Of a stretch of DNA of 64,000 nucleotides, positions 9,896 to 18,645 are shown piece by piece. The translations under genes were made by a program, and so were the position numbers. This DNA is from Thalassotalea sp. (GTDB taxonomy: Bacteria > Pseudomonadota > Gammaproteobacteria > Enterobacterales > Alteromonadaceae): assembly GCA_022448425.1 (NCBI GenBank), contig JAKVCY010000216.1:1-64000 (forward strand), given 5' to 3'. The notes under the pieces were generated by a model. That model was not told the DNA's origin, ran no database searches, and saw nothing but the letters and a program-made list of their open reading frames with translations. Positions within the stretch are counted from its first letter, which is position 1. Each line of letters opens with the position of its first letter.

Positions 9896-11122
9896 TTAGG
9901 CACCGCTAAATTCTTTGTTATCTTCTTCTACTGCTTGTTTTAGCTCTTCCAGGATATTCGGCTCAGCGCTGATCACGCGGTTCCATGTTGGAATAAACGG
10001 TGTTTCCATCGGATTTTCTAGGAAGGTTTGGCCTGCATTCATGATGTTTTTTGCAAACATCTCTACCGCCGCTTCTTCGTTGTGGATATCAAGCGAAAGA
10101 CCATTCATTAGAGCATCGTGACGATAGGTTTCAACATAGTCGAGGGCAATGCGGAAATAGGTCGCCTTGATAGAGCGGAATGTTTCAGTGCTAAACGTAT
10201 GGCCTTGCGTGGCGAGTTTGCGGAAGAATGCCTTAGTAATATCAATCGACATTTTTGACAAACCAGCTTGTGCGTTATCTAGAGACAGATCTTGGTGTTT
10301 ATGGTCGTATACGTCAGCAATATCTACCTGACAAATACGGTTTACCGCGTAATTGCGATGCATCTCACTGAGTACGCCAATCTCTAAGCCCCAATCGCTT
10401 GGGATACGTAAATCGTTAAGCACGTCGCGACGGAATGAGAATTCTCCTGCTAGCGGATAGCGGAAGCAGTCCATGTAATCTAGATATTCGTTGGTACCAA
10501 CAACACGTTTGAGTGCACGTATCAGTGGAGTTACTAGCAGACGCGATACGCGGCCGTTAATCTTGCCATCCGCAACACGCGCATAGAAGCCTTTTGAGAA
10601 TTCGTAGTTAAATTGTGGGTGCGCAACAGGGTAGAGTAGTCTTGCTAACAGACCTTTTTCGTAAGTGAGAATGTCGCAATCGTGCAACGCAACTGATTCG
10701 GCTTTGTTCGATGCAAGAATGTACCCCATGCAATACCAAACATTTCGGCCTTTGCCGAGCTCTGTTGGTGCTAACCCTAATTTTTGAAGCTTTTCATCGA
10801 TAGCTTTTAAGCGAGGACCATCATTCCATAAGACTCTATGGTGTTGAGGTAGCTTGTCGAAAAATTTTAGCGCATAGCGATATTGCGCTTCATCAGCCCT
10901 GTCTAGTCCAATAACAACTTCCGTCAGAAATGGAACTTCAGCAATTTTGTCAATAATGTTCCCGAGGGCTGGACCTTCAAGCTCAGAAAAAAGTGATGGA
11001 AGCAATAACCCTAAAGGACGTTTCTTGTTGAATTCGAGCAGCTCATTCTCCATGTCTTGGTATGAACGTTGACGTAAGTTGTGAAGCGTTGTGACGCTGC
11101 CGTTTTGGTAAAAATCAGCCAT
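9896..11122 (-). CDS. Glucosyl-3-phosphoglycerate synthase-like glycosyltransferase (GT81-like)
   Basis: The protein (408 residues from the ATG at 11122, MADFYQNGSV) is a GT-A-fold transferase with a D-C-D metal motif in ALHDCDILTYEKG and an N-terminal nucleotide-binding region LLLPSLFSELEGPALG. It should transfer glucose from a nucleotide sugar to 3-phosphoglycerate. I chose this start because it has a GGAG site about 11 bases upstream and overlaps the phosphatase stop by eight bases; a longer frame to 11296 would run deep into the phosphatase gene. Identification as GpgS rests on fold, length and partners. Mannosyl-3-phosphoglycerate synthase is the alternative. Confidence 0.7.
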   Translation of the reverse strand: MADFYQNGSVTTLHNLRQRSYQDMENELLEFNKKRPLGLLLPSLFSELEGPALGNIIDKIAEVPFLTEVVIGLDRADEAQYRYALKFFDKLPQHHRVLWNDGPRLKAIDEKLQKLGLAPTELGKGRNVWYCMGYILASNKAESVALHDCDILTYEKGLLARLLYPVAHPQFNYEFSKGFYARVADGKINGRVSRLLVTPLIRALKRVVGTNEYLDYMDCFRYPLAGEFSFRRDVLNDLRIPSDWGLEIGVLSEMHRNYAVNRICQVDIADVYDHKHQDLSLDNAQAGLSKMSIDITKAFFRKLATQGHTFSTETFRSIKATYFRIALDYVETYRHDALMNGLSLDIHNEEAAVEMFAKNIMNAGQTFLENPMETPFIPTWNRVISAEPNILEELKQAVEEDNKEFSGA

Positions 11123-11984
11123 GAGAATACTCTCCATTGGGTTTTTTAAGAATGCTGCTTGAAGATAATTCAAGAATTTCAGTAAGTGCTTCTGTCCAAC
11201 CAACCGGACCAAACCCGAGAGTTTGATAGATGAAAGCGACTTTGCTCTCATCAATGGATGGATAGCTATGTGTTGGGGATTTGATTTGAACTGCAATGTC
11301 TGCTGCTTCTAACATTGCACTATCGTTGCCACTATCGCCTAAAGCAATAGCCGTTATTGTAGGTAATTTGAACTGATGCTGGTATTCACCAGCGAGCCAA
11401 TTAAGCGCTTTACCTTTATCGCAATCATCACATATGTGGATAAATCGACCACCCTGTAATACATTTGCACCAAGGGATTTTGCAGCTTCAATAAAACTAA
11501 GCTTTTGAGCATTATCGCCATGCCAAAGCACAGGTTCGCCGTATTGTCTCTGATTGGCTTCTTTTGCAGCTGCTAACGATAAACCGGTAACTTCAGCTAT
11601 GCGCTCGTAACTCATCTGAGAAAAACTCTCGAATAGTTCACCAAAATCTGAACACAGCTGTTCTATAATTTTTATATAGATGCTACGAGGCTGACTGAAA
11701 GTTTTTAGCCAGAATTCTCCCTGAATAGTAGTATCTTCAGGTTGTTTTGGAAAAAAGCGCTTCGGAATGTAAATTGCCGCACCATTTTCAACGATAAAAG
11801 GTGAAGAAAGCTCGAGCGACTCATACAAGTTTGTCACTTCTTGTACAGTTTTGCTTGTGGTAGCGATTACCGGAATATCGGCCTGCTTTAGCATTGATAA
11901 CGTCGGTAGCGCGGCAGAAAAACTATAGGTGTAATGGTCTAGTAAAGTGCCATCTAAATCGGTAAATACTATTGGGAATTGCAC
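11115..11984 (-). CDS. Glucosyl/mannosyl-3-phosphoglycerate phosphatase, HAD-IIB
   Basis: This 289-residue HAD phosphatase has motif I FTDLDGTLLD (nucleophile D9, acid D11) and motif IV ALGDSGNDSAMLEAAD. It has the size of the mannosyl-3-phosphoglycerate phosphatase (MPGP/YedP) family. It should remove the phosphate from the product of the next gene to release the neutral-to-anionic osmolyte glucosylglycerate. The start is a GTG at 11984 with GGAG about ten bases upstream, and it lies one base after the glycerate kinase stop. It overlaps the synthase start by eight bases, so the three genes are tightly coupled. Confidence 0.8.
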   Translation of the reverse strand: MQFPIVFTDLDGTLLDHYTYSFSAALPTLSMLKQADIPVIATTSKTVQEVTNLYESLELSSPFIVENGAAIYIPKRFFPKQPEDTTIQGEFWLKTFSQPRSIYIKIIEQLCSDFGELFESFSQMSYERIAEVTGLSLAAAKEANQRQYGEPVLWHGDNAQKLSFIEAAKSLGANVLQGGRFIHICDDCDKGKALNWLAGEYQHQFKLPTITAIALGDSGNDSAMLEAADIAVQIKSPTHSYPSIDESKVAFIYQTLGFGPVGWTEALTEILELSSSSILKKPNGEYSHG

Positions 11985-11985
11985 G

Positions 11986-12951
11986 TTAAATAGCTCCTTC
12001 CAAAGCGGTTATTTGATGCTGTTCGTCGAGAGAGAAAACTAAATCACATTCAGATGGCAGAGTTGTTAAACCGTGCTCGGTTAGTCGTTGAAAATAGCTA
12101 ATAAACGACATCACTTGTTCATGTGTCATTACTTTATTTTCAATGGGATTCGAAGGTTTACTTGCTGTCTTGCTAATCGCTGTACTAATGTCGGTTTCAG
12201 ATTGAAGTGCCGCGACTTTTTCAGCGAGTTTTTGTTCTTGTTGCCAGCGCCAATGTTTTACACAATCAAATGAAGGGGCTTTTAACATCAACCACTTATC
12301 CATAAAGGCGTACAATGGTTGATAATGCTGCTGAATTTGCTGGTTAACGTAACGTCTCCATATTGCGTCTTGGTCTTGTATGCGTTCTAACAAATTAACA
12401 GGGTTCTCAAGTGAGTCTTCCTGCTCAGCAGCAACACCCCAACACCAACCTTCGATGATGACCACGTCAACTTGAGCTGGCGATAGCAACCATTCTACTT
12501 TCGGAAATGGATTGTCTTGGGACTTATCGAATCGCGGCAAAGCGATACGTTGTCCGTTTTTAAGGCACTTTAGTACGGTATGAAGTAAATCGATATCATG
12601 GGTACCAGGTACGCCTCGAGTGGCAAGCAATGGATGAACATCTTTAGCAAGGCTTCGTCTTGCATCTTGCGATAAATAAAAATCGTCTAGTGATAAATTG
12701 ACTACATTAAGTTGAGGTTTAGTGCTGAGATAATGATTGAGTAGAGCGGCCAAAGTTGACTTGCCAGAGCCTTGGCAGCCATTGATGCCCAGAAATACGG
12801 GGGTAGTTTCGGATTTGTCGCTTTGTTCAGTTTTCCCTTTGCGCGCGACTACCAAAGCTTCCAGTTGCTGAGCAACGGGTAAAAACCACTTGCGTGCGCT
12901 GCTCGCAAAGGTCGCTGGTAGCTTGTGTTCGGTAATGAACTCGCTAAGCAT
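11986..12951 (-). CDS. D-glycerate 3-kinase-like P-loop kinase
   Basis: With the ATG at 12951 (MLSEFITEHKLP) the protein has 321 residues. That start has a strong GGAGGGG site just upstream, whereas an in-frame codon at 13008 lacks one. The Walker A loop GCQGSGKST is at residues 58-66, and VVIIEGWCWGV is the Walker-B-like strand typical of the plant/yeast-type glycerate kinase (COG4240) family. It would turn glycerate released by the GH13 phosphorylase into 3-phosphoglycerate, which is the acceptor for the synthase. It is the first gene of the operon. Confidence 0.75.
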   Translation of the reverse strand: MLSEFITEHKLPATFASSARKWFLPVAQQLEALVVARKGKTEQSDKSETTPVFLGINGCQGSGKSTLAALLNHYLSTKPQLNVVNLSLDDFYLSQDARRSLAKDVHPLLATRGVPGTHDIDLLHTVLKCLKNGQRIALPRFDKSQDNPFPKVEWLLSPAQVDVVIIEGWCWGVAAEQEDSLENPVNLLERIQDQDAIWRRYVNQQIQQHYQPLYAFMDKWLMLKAPSFDCVKHWRWQQEQKLAEKVAALQSETDISTAISKTASKPSNPIENKVMTHEQVMSFISYFQRLTEHGLTTLPSECDLVFSLDEQHQITALEGAI

Positions 12952-13106
12952 GTAACCCCTCCAATGAATGACTTTTGATAAATTACAGGCAAACAAGGTT
13001 TGTGCCAATCAATGAGTTATCTGTTAAAGGTAATTAATACAAGAGGTTAAGCTGTTTTAACGGAAGGAGGTTATGGGCTGGTATGAGCATAAATAAGTTT
13101 AATGCA

Positions 13107-13139
13107 CAATCATGGTGCGTGGGTGTTGCACCATGATTG
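13107..13139 (-). terminator. Hairpin downstream of mrcA
   Basis: A perfect 12-base stem, CAATCATGGTGC (13107-13118) with GCACCATGATTG (13128-13139), encloses a nine-base loop. It lies 28 bases past the mrcA stop in the direction of transcription. The following bases on the minus strand are only moderately T-rich. Confidence 0.5.
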
Positions 13140-13166
13140 AACATATAACAATCGGTATCGGGAAAA

Positions 13167-15767
13167 TTAAAAGATTTCTTCTTCTACTTCACCGTCTAGG
13201 ATTACACTACTTTCATCGCTTATAACCGACTCTGTAGGTGCTGTACCTAGCTGAAAATATTCAAAAATGCTGGTCTTGTCTGTTTTAGAAGTTAGCTTGC
13301 CACTTGCTTTATCTATGCGCACAGAAACAATATCTTCAGGCGGCTCAAAAGGCTCAACAGGTAGCTCTTCTAGCGCCGCTTTCATGAAACTAATCCATGC
13401 AGGTTGAGCTGATCTTGCACCAAATTCTTTCCCGGTAATCTGATTTTTTCCTAGATTCCCGTTGTAGGTTGTTTGCCCAAGGTTACGAGTATGGTCATCG
13501 AAACCTATCCAAGACGTTGCTACCATTCTGCGACTGTAGCCAGAGAACCAAGCATCTTTCGCTTCATTTGTGGTTCCAGTTTTACCTGCGATATCACGTC
13601 GTTTTAATGTTCTTCCTCTAAAACCAGTACCTTGCCAACCTGGCGATATGCTCCAGTCAGCTCCCCAGATGGCACTATTTAGCGCTTGCGTAATTAAAAA
13701 TGCATTTTGTGCACTGATAGCTCGCTCAGCAACATTGATGTCTTTATATGCTTCTGTTGGCAGGCTGTCAGAGCCTTGTGGCGCGGATTGCTGTTCCCCG
13801 TCGATACTTGCCGTTAGAGATTGTGATACCTGCTCTTGAACAGCCTGCCTAAACTCATTGCATGGAAGTTCACAGGCATACTTCGGATTTGCTCTAAACA
13901 CTTCATTACCAAATGAATCCTCGATTCGCTCGATGAAATAAGGCTCAACGAGATATCCTCCATTGGCAAAGGTTGCAAAACCAGTGACAACTTCAAGAGG
14001 GGTGAGTGACGCTGACCCCAGTGCCAATGATTCATTGTCAGGTAACTCATGTGGCACAAAACCAAATTGCGCTAAGTGGTCAATCATTTTACCTAAGCCA
14101 ACTGCACGTAGTAACCTAACCGCAATCACGTTTTTTGATTGAGCTAGCGCGAGGCGAACGCGCATAGGACCATCATAGGTCGGTGGAGAGTTCTTTGGCC
14201 GCCAGATAAAGCCGGATTTTTTATCCCATTGGTTAATGGGGGCGTCGTTTACCAGTGATGCGAGTGTAAAGTCGTTCTCAAGTGCCGCTGAGTATATAAA
14301 TGGTTTGATGTTCGAGCCCACTTGTCGCTTTGCTTGTGTGACACGGTTAAATTGACTTTGTTTAAAGCTAAAGCCACCAACAACTGCTTGAATCGCGCCG
14401 TTGTCAGGATTCATTGCCACAAGTGCGCTACTCGCCCTTGGAAGCTGACTGAGTTGATAACTATCTCGTAGGTTAGTAGTCCAAATAACATCGCCAATTT
14501 TTAAGATCTCAGCAGCAATCTTCGGCGGGACACCTTGTTTTTGATCACTCAAATATTCTCTTGCCCAAGACATGCCATCCCATAGTATTGTTACCGAGTC
14601 ACCATTTTTTAGTGATACTTGCGCGGATTGTTCCAATACATTTGTAACTACTGCAGGCTGCAAGTGGTGATAGGTAGAGATCGCTTTAAGCGCATTGTGA
14701 ATTTCTTCTAACGTCAATGTCGATACTAAATTCTGCTCTGTACCCTCAACGGTCTCTGGGCGAAGCTCTTTAATAGGACCGCGATAACCATGCCTTTGAT
14801 CGTAGGCCATTAAATTATCAAGTACAGATTGCTGAGCGGCGGCTTGTAATCTAGAAGGCGTGGTCAAAAAAACCTTGTAGCCGCCTGTGTAGGCATCTTC
14901 GGCGCCAAAGCGATCAAGCATTTCTTGGTGCGCCATTTCTGCTATATAAGGTGCGTTGAGTTCTATCTCTGCGCCATGTTTTTTCGCAGTAATAGGAGCA
15001 GCCTTTGCAGTTTGGTATTCTTCTTCGGTGATGTAACCACTTACTAACATGCGTTGAAGTACGACAGTCCTGCGGTTCTTAGCACGTTCAGGTCGGCTGA
15101 TTGGGTTTAGCGTAGATGGCGCTTTGGGTATGCCAGCTAAAACGGCAATCTGTGCAAGCGTTAGATCTTTGACTTCCTTACCATAGTAGACCTGAGCAGC
15201 TGCACCGTAGCCATAAGCTCTGTGGCCGAGTGGAATCTTATTGAGATATAGCGCCAGAATTTGATCTTTCGTAAGTAAACTTTCGATATGAAAAGAAAGA
15301 AAAACTTCTCGAATTTTACGGGTGTAGGTGACTTCGTTGGTTAAGAAGAAATTTCGAGCAACCTGCATAGTGATGGTACTTGCACCACCTTTATTTTGAC
15401 CTATTAATTTACCAAATACCGCGCGGCCAACGCCAATTGGGTCGACACCAAAGTGAGAATAAAATCTATCGTCTTCAGTTGCGAGGATCGCGTCGATCAG
15501 TTGCTGTGGAAATTCTTCAAGTGCAAGCGGTATACGTTTTTTCTCACCAAACTGAGAAACTAATTTACCGTCTTGCGTGAAAATCTGCATCGGTGTTTGC
15601 CACTTCAACTCTTTCAACGACTCAACGTTTGGTAGACCGCTGCGTATTGAAAGGTATAAAACGAATAGGGAGGCAAGTCCTAAAAAGCTTAGTGCTACCG
15701 CGATTTTCGCTAAATTTTTAATAGAAAACACAGAAAATGCTCGATTTATGTAAAAAATTTGTATCAT
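13167..15767 (-). CDS. mrcA: Penicillin-binding protein 1A (bifunctional peptidoglycan synthase)
   Basis: This inner-membrane enzyme polymerises glycan strands and cross-links peptides in the periplasm. Residues about 19-41 form the single membrane anchor. The GT51 domain follows with EDDRFYSHFG (catalytic E98) and STITMQVARN. The transpeptidase domain has S485-N-I-K488 (acylation serine), an SKN triad around 550 and K729-T-G. The length of 866 is normal for gammaproteobacterial PBP1A. It is divergent from pilM with 92 bases between starts, the standard arrangement in this group. Confidence 0.95.
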   Translation of the reverse strand: MIQIFYINRAFSVFSIKNLAKIAVALSFLGLASLFVLYLSIRSGLPNVESLKELKWQTPMQIFTQDGKLVSQFGEKKRIPLALEEFPQQLIDAILATEDDRFYSHFGVDPIGVGRAVFGKLIGQNKGGASTITMQVARNFFLTNEVTYTRKIREVFLSFHIESLLTKDQILALYLNKIPLGHRAYGYGAAAQVYYGKEVKDLTLAQIAVLAGIPKAPSTLNPISRPERAKNRRTVVLQRMLVSGYITEEEYQTAKAAPITAKKHGAEIELNAPYIAEMAHQEMLDRFGAEDAYTGGYKVFLTTPSRLQAAAQQSVLDNLMAYDQRHGYRGPIKELRPETVEGTEQNLVSTLTLEEIHNALKAISTYHHLQPAVVTNVLEQSAQVSLKNGDSVTILWDGMSWAREYLSDQKQGVPPKIAAEILKIGDVIWTTNLRDSYQLSQLPRASSALVAMNPDNGAIQAVVGGFSFKQSQFNRVTQAKRQVGSNIKPFIYSAALENDFTLASLVNDAPINQWDKKSGFIWRPKNSPPTYDGPMRVRLALAQSKNVIAVRLLRAVGLGKMIDHLAQFGFVPHELPDNESLALGSASLTPLEVVTGFATFANGGYLVEPYFIERIEDSFGNEVFRANPKYACELPCNEFRQAVQEQVSQSLTASIDGEQQSAPQGSDSLPTEAYKDINVAERAISAQNAFLITQALNSAIWGADWSISPGWQGTGFRGRTLKRRDIAGKTGTTNEAKDAWFSGYSRRMVATSWIGFDDHTRNLGQTTYNGNLGKNQITGKEFGARSAQPAWISFMKAALEELPVEPFEPPEDIVSVRIDKASGKLTSKTDKTSIFEYFQLGTAPTESVISDESSVILDGEVEEEIF

Positions 15768-15859
15768 AAGACTAGTATATCGTCTAAAACCATGTAATAA
15801 ATGTGTTTATGCGTATATTATATCTAAATAATTAGAACTATAAGATTTAGTAGGAAGTT

Positions 15860-16939
15860 ATGCTAAGCAATTTATGGAAAAAGAAAGCATCTATGATGGT
15901 GGGGATCGATATAGGATCTCACGCTGTCAAGGCTGTTTTGTTTAGTCAGGGGGACTACGGCTATATACTAGAAGACTTCGCTATCGAACCCATGCCTCGA
16001 GGCGCCATAGTTGACCGAGAAATTCAAGATATCGAAGCTGTTGGTAATGTCATCGCCAAAGTCCGCAAAAAAATTGCCAGCTCAGTGAAGCTCGCCGCTG
16101 TCGCAGTTTCGGGTCAAACGGTAATTACAAAAGTTATCTACATGGATGTCTCGCTGTCAGATGAAGAACTAGCGGGTCAAATTGAAGTAGAAGCTGACAG
16201 CCTCATTCCTTACCCTCTTGATGAAGTTAGCTTGGATTTTGAAAAGCTTGCAGTTAACGAATCGGATCCTAGCAAAATTAATGTCTTGTTAAGTGCTGCA
16301 CGCACTGAATCGGTTGAAGCTCGCGTTGCTGCTTTGGAGGCTGGTGGTTTCGCTACTAAAGTCGTTGATGTTGAGTCGTACGCCATTAGCAGGGCATTCG
16401 ACTTATGCTTGGCTCAATTACCTGATGATGCTAGTAAAAAAATGGTGGCAATGGTCGATCTCGGCGCGAACATGACACTGTTTTCAGCTACAAATGAAGG
16501 TGAACATGTCTACAGTCGTGACCAAATCTTTGGTGGCGAACAATATACACGCTCAATTGTTTCTTACTACAACCAGTCGTTCGAAGAAGCTGAATCGGCA
16601 AAAGTATCAGGCAACCTTCCGCCGAATTACCGCTTTGAAGTATTGGCACCATTCCAAACGATATTGGTCCAACAAATCCGTCGCGCCATTCAAATGTTCT
16701 TAACATCTAGTGGTCACGAAAAGGTTGATTATTTAGTGATATCTGGTGGTACTGCTCTAGTCGAAGGTGTTCAGGAGTTGCTGACGGAAGAACTAGGTAT
16801 ATATACCGTGGTTGCGAACCCATTTTCTGGTGTAGAAATCAGCAGCGATATAGACAATAGCGAAGTAGAAAGAGTCGCACCACAGTTGATGGTGGCAGCT
16901 GGCTTAGCGTTAAGGAGTTTTACGCCGTGGCAAATATAA
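15860..16939 (+). CDS. pilM: Type IV pilus assembly protein PilM
   Basis: PilM is an actin-like cytoplasmic protein that binds the N-terminus of PilN and helps build the inner-membrane alignment complex of type IV pili. The sequence shows the ATPase-fold phosphate loops MVGIDIGSHAVKAV near the start, MVDLGANMTLF around 195-205 and a late VISGGTALVEGV loop. The length of 359 residues is normal. An AGGAAG site precedes the ATG. It overlaps pilN by 13 bases and heads pilMNOPQ. Confidence 0.95.
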   Translation: MLSNLWKKKASMMVGIDIGSHAVKAVLFSQGDYGYILEDFAIEPMPRGAIVDREIQDIEAVGNVIAKVRKKIASSVKLAAVAVSGQTVITKVIYMDVSLSDEELAGQIEVEADSLIPYPLDEVSLDFEKLAVNESDPSKINVLLSAARTESVEARVAALEAGGFATKVVDVESYAISRAFDLCLAQLPDDASKKMVAMVDLGANMTLFSATNEGEHVYSRDQIFGGEQYTRSIVSYYNQSFEEAESAKVSGNLPPNYRFEVLAPFQTILVQQIRRAIQMFLTSSGHEKVDYLVISGGTALVEGVQELLTEELGIYTVVANPFSGVEISSDIDNSEVERVAPQLMVAAGLALRSFTPWQI

Positions 16940-17505
16940 ACCTTTTGCCTTGGCGCGAGGAAGCGCAAAAGGCCAGACAAAAAGAATTTGTTAGTATACT
17001 AGCCTTCGTTGCGCTTTTTATGTTTCTAGTTGTATTTTTGGTTGCTAGCTTCTACCAAGCAAAAGTTGATGGTCAAAATAGTCGTAATCAATTTTTACGT
17101 AATGAAATTCAAATATTAGATGTCCGTATTGCTGAAATTAAAACGCTAGATGAGAAGAAAAAAGCACTTCAAAAACGTATTAATGTCATTGAACAACTAC
17201 AACGTAGTCGAAATGTTGGTACGCAAGTCCTTGATGAGATAGCTAAAATTATACCCAATGGTATTTATTTAACCAAGCTTGAGAAAAAGGGCAACATGAT
17301 CTACTTGACGGGTAAAAGTGAGTCAAACAACCACCTTGCCAATATGATCCGTGAAATTGAGCTATCAGATTTGTTCACCGATGCTACACCGGAATCAATT
17401 ATTACTGATGAAGAGGCGACAAAGCTATTGAGTGATTTCAAAATGCGAGTCAAAATCAAAGGTTTAGTCGATGACTTTGATGGCTCTGTGAAGGGAGGCA
17501 GATAA
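16927..17505 (+). CDS. pilN: Type IV pilus assembly protein PilN
   Basis: PilN is a bitopic inner-membrane protein whose cytoplasmic N-terminus (ANINLLPWREE, the PilM-binding motif) is present right after the start. A membrane helix follows at about 24-44, then a coiled-coil (about 50-95) and a small periplasmic domain. The start is a GTG at 16927 inside the end of pilM, with AAGGAG nine to ten bases upstream, so expression is coupled to pilM. The length of 192 residues is normal. Confidence 0.93.
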   Translation: MANINLLPWREEAQKARQKEFVSILAFVALFMFLVVFLVASFYQAKVDGQNSRNQFLRNEIQILDVRIAEIKTLDEKKKALQKRINVIEQLQRSRNVGTQVLDEIAKIIPNGIYLTKLEKKGNMIYLTGKSESNNHLANMIREIELSDLFTDATPESIITDEEATKLLSDFKMRVKIKGLVDDFDGSVKGGR

Positions 17506-18110
17506 TGGCTTTTGATTTTGCAAAGTTTAGTGAGCAATTCGATAACCTTGAATTAGACAACATCGGTGAATGGCCGATTGCAGCAAAAGTCGTATTGACA
17601 ATATTTACTGCTATAGTTGTTTCTGCTTTTTCTTATATGTTACTCGTCAGCGACAAATTAGATACGCTAGATAGAATAAGAGCTGAAGAGCAAACCCTGA
17701 AACAAGAATACGCTGCAAAGTATCATGTTGCTGCAAACCTAGAACTGTTCCAACAACAAATGGTTGAAGCTGAAGATATTTTTGCTAATCAGTTACGTAG
17801 TCTTCCTGAAAGTCACGAAACCCCCGGTTTACTTGATGATATAACGTTCGTTGGTACGACTAGCGGCCTAGATTTCGTAAAGCTGAATTGGCAGCCAGAG
17901 ATTGTTAAAGAAATTTATATTGAACTACCAATAGACATTGAAGTTATTGGCGCATATCACGAATTTGGCGGCTTTGTGAGCAAAATAGCTGGGCTTCCGA
18001 GAATTGTGACTTTACATGATTTTACGATTGATATTGCTCAGGTAAGCACTGAAACACTGAACCTGAAATTGCAAGCCAAAACGTACCGTTATCAGGAGGC
18101 TAGTCAATAA
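17505..18110 (+). CDS. pilO: Type IV pilus assembly protein PilO
   Basis: PilO pairs with PilN in the periplasm as part of the alignment complex. It has a short cytoplasmic part, a membrane helix at about 26-48, a coiled-coil and a ferredoxin-like periplasmic domain of about 100 residues ending at 201. The segment LPESHETPGLLDDI is typical of the family. The start codon overlaps the pilN stop by one base (TAATG), and the stop overlaps pilP in the same way. Confidence 0.93.
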   Translation: MAFDFAKFSEQFDNLELDNIGEWPIAAKVVLTIFTAIVVSAFSYMLLVSDKLDTLDRIRAEEQTLKQEYAAKYHVAANLELFQQQMVEAEDIFANQLRSLPESHETPGLLDDITFVGTTSGLDFVKLNWQPEIVKEIYIELPIDIEVIGAYHEFGGFVSKIAGLPRIVTLHDFTIDIAQVSTETLNLKLQAKTYRYQEASQ

Positions 18111-18634
18111 TGAGAAAGTTAGCCTTATTGTCTTTGTTGGTGTTAACAGGATGTTTTGATGATACGAGCGATTTAAAGATTCATATTGCTGAAGTAAAAG
18201 CAAATACCAGAAGCTATATTGAGCCTATGCCTGAAGTACCAACATTTAATCATTACGATTATTCGGTAGGAGAACTTCGCAGTCCTTTTGTGGCCCCGCG
18301 TCCAGAGGCTATTCAGGAGAAATTACAGCAAATGTCGGGATGTTTAAGTCCTGATCCTAGACGTCGTAAGCAACCTTTGGAGAAGTTTGCTCTCGGCGAT
18401 TTGGTAATGCGCGGAACATTAGGTGAAGGTGGTGTTACTTGGGCCTTAGTAGAGGCCTCAGATAGCACGTTACACCGAGTATCAATTGGAAATTACGTCG
18501 GTTTATACAACGGCCGAATTACAGAAGTTAGTAGCGAAAGTGTGAAAGTGATTGAATTAACGCCAGATGGCGCAGGATGTTGGGTAGAGCGGGAAACCGA
18601 AATAGAAATGTTTGAGTCGGATAGTCAAAGGTAA
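18110..18634 (+). CDS. pilP: Type IV pilus lipoprotein PilP
   Basis: PilP is an inner-membrane lipoprotein that links PilNO to the secretin PilQ. The N-terminus has a lipoprotein signal peptide with lipobox LTGC at about residues 12-15, followed by an unstructured stretch, the RSPFVAPRPE segment and a C-terminal beta domain (residues about 95-165). The length of 174 residues is normal. It starts on the last base of the pilO stop. Confidence 0.93.
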   Translation: MRKLALLSLLVLTGCFDDTSDLKIHIAEVKANTRSYIEPMPEVPTFNHYDYSVGELRSPFVAPRPEAIQEKLQQMSGCLSPDPRRRKQPLEKFALGDLVMRGTLGEGGVTWALVEASDSTLHRVSIGNYVGLYNGRITEVSSESVKVIELTPDGAGCWVERETEIEMFESDSQR

Positions 18635-18645
18635 GGGAAGTAGTG

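Noticed and set aside
11123-11296. A 58-residue N-terminal extension of the GT81-like synthase
   Set aside because: It would lie entirely within the phosphatase gene, and the internal ATG at 11122 has a good ribosome site.
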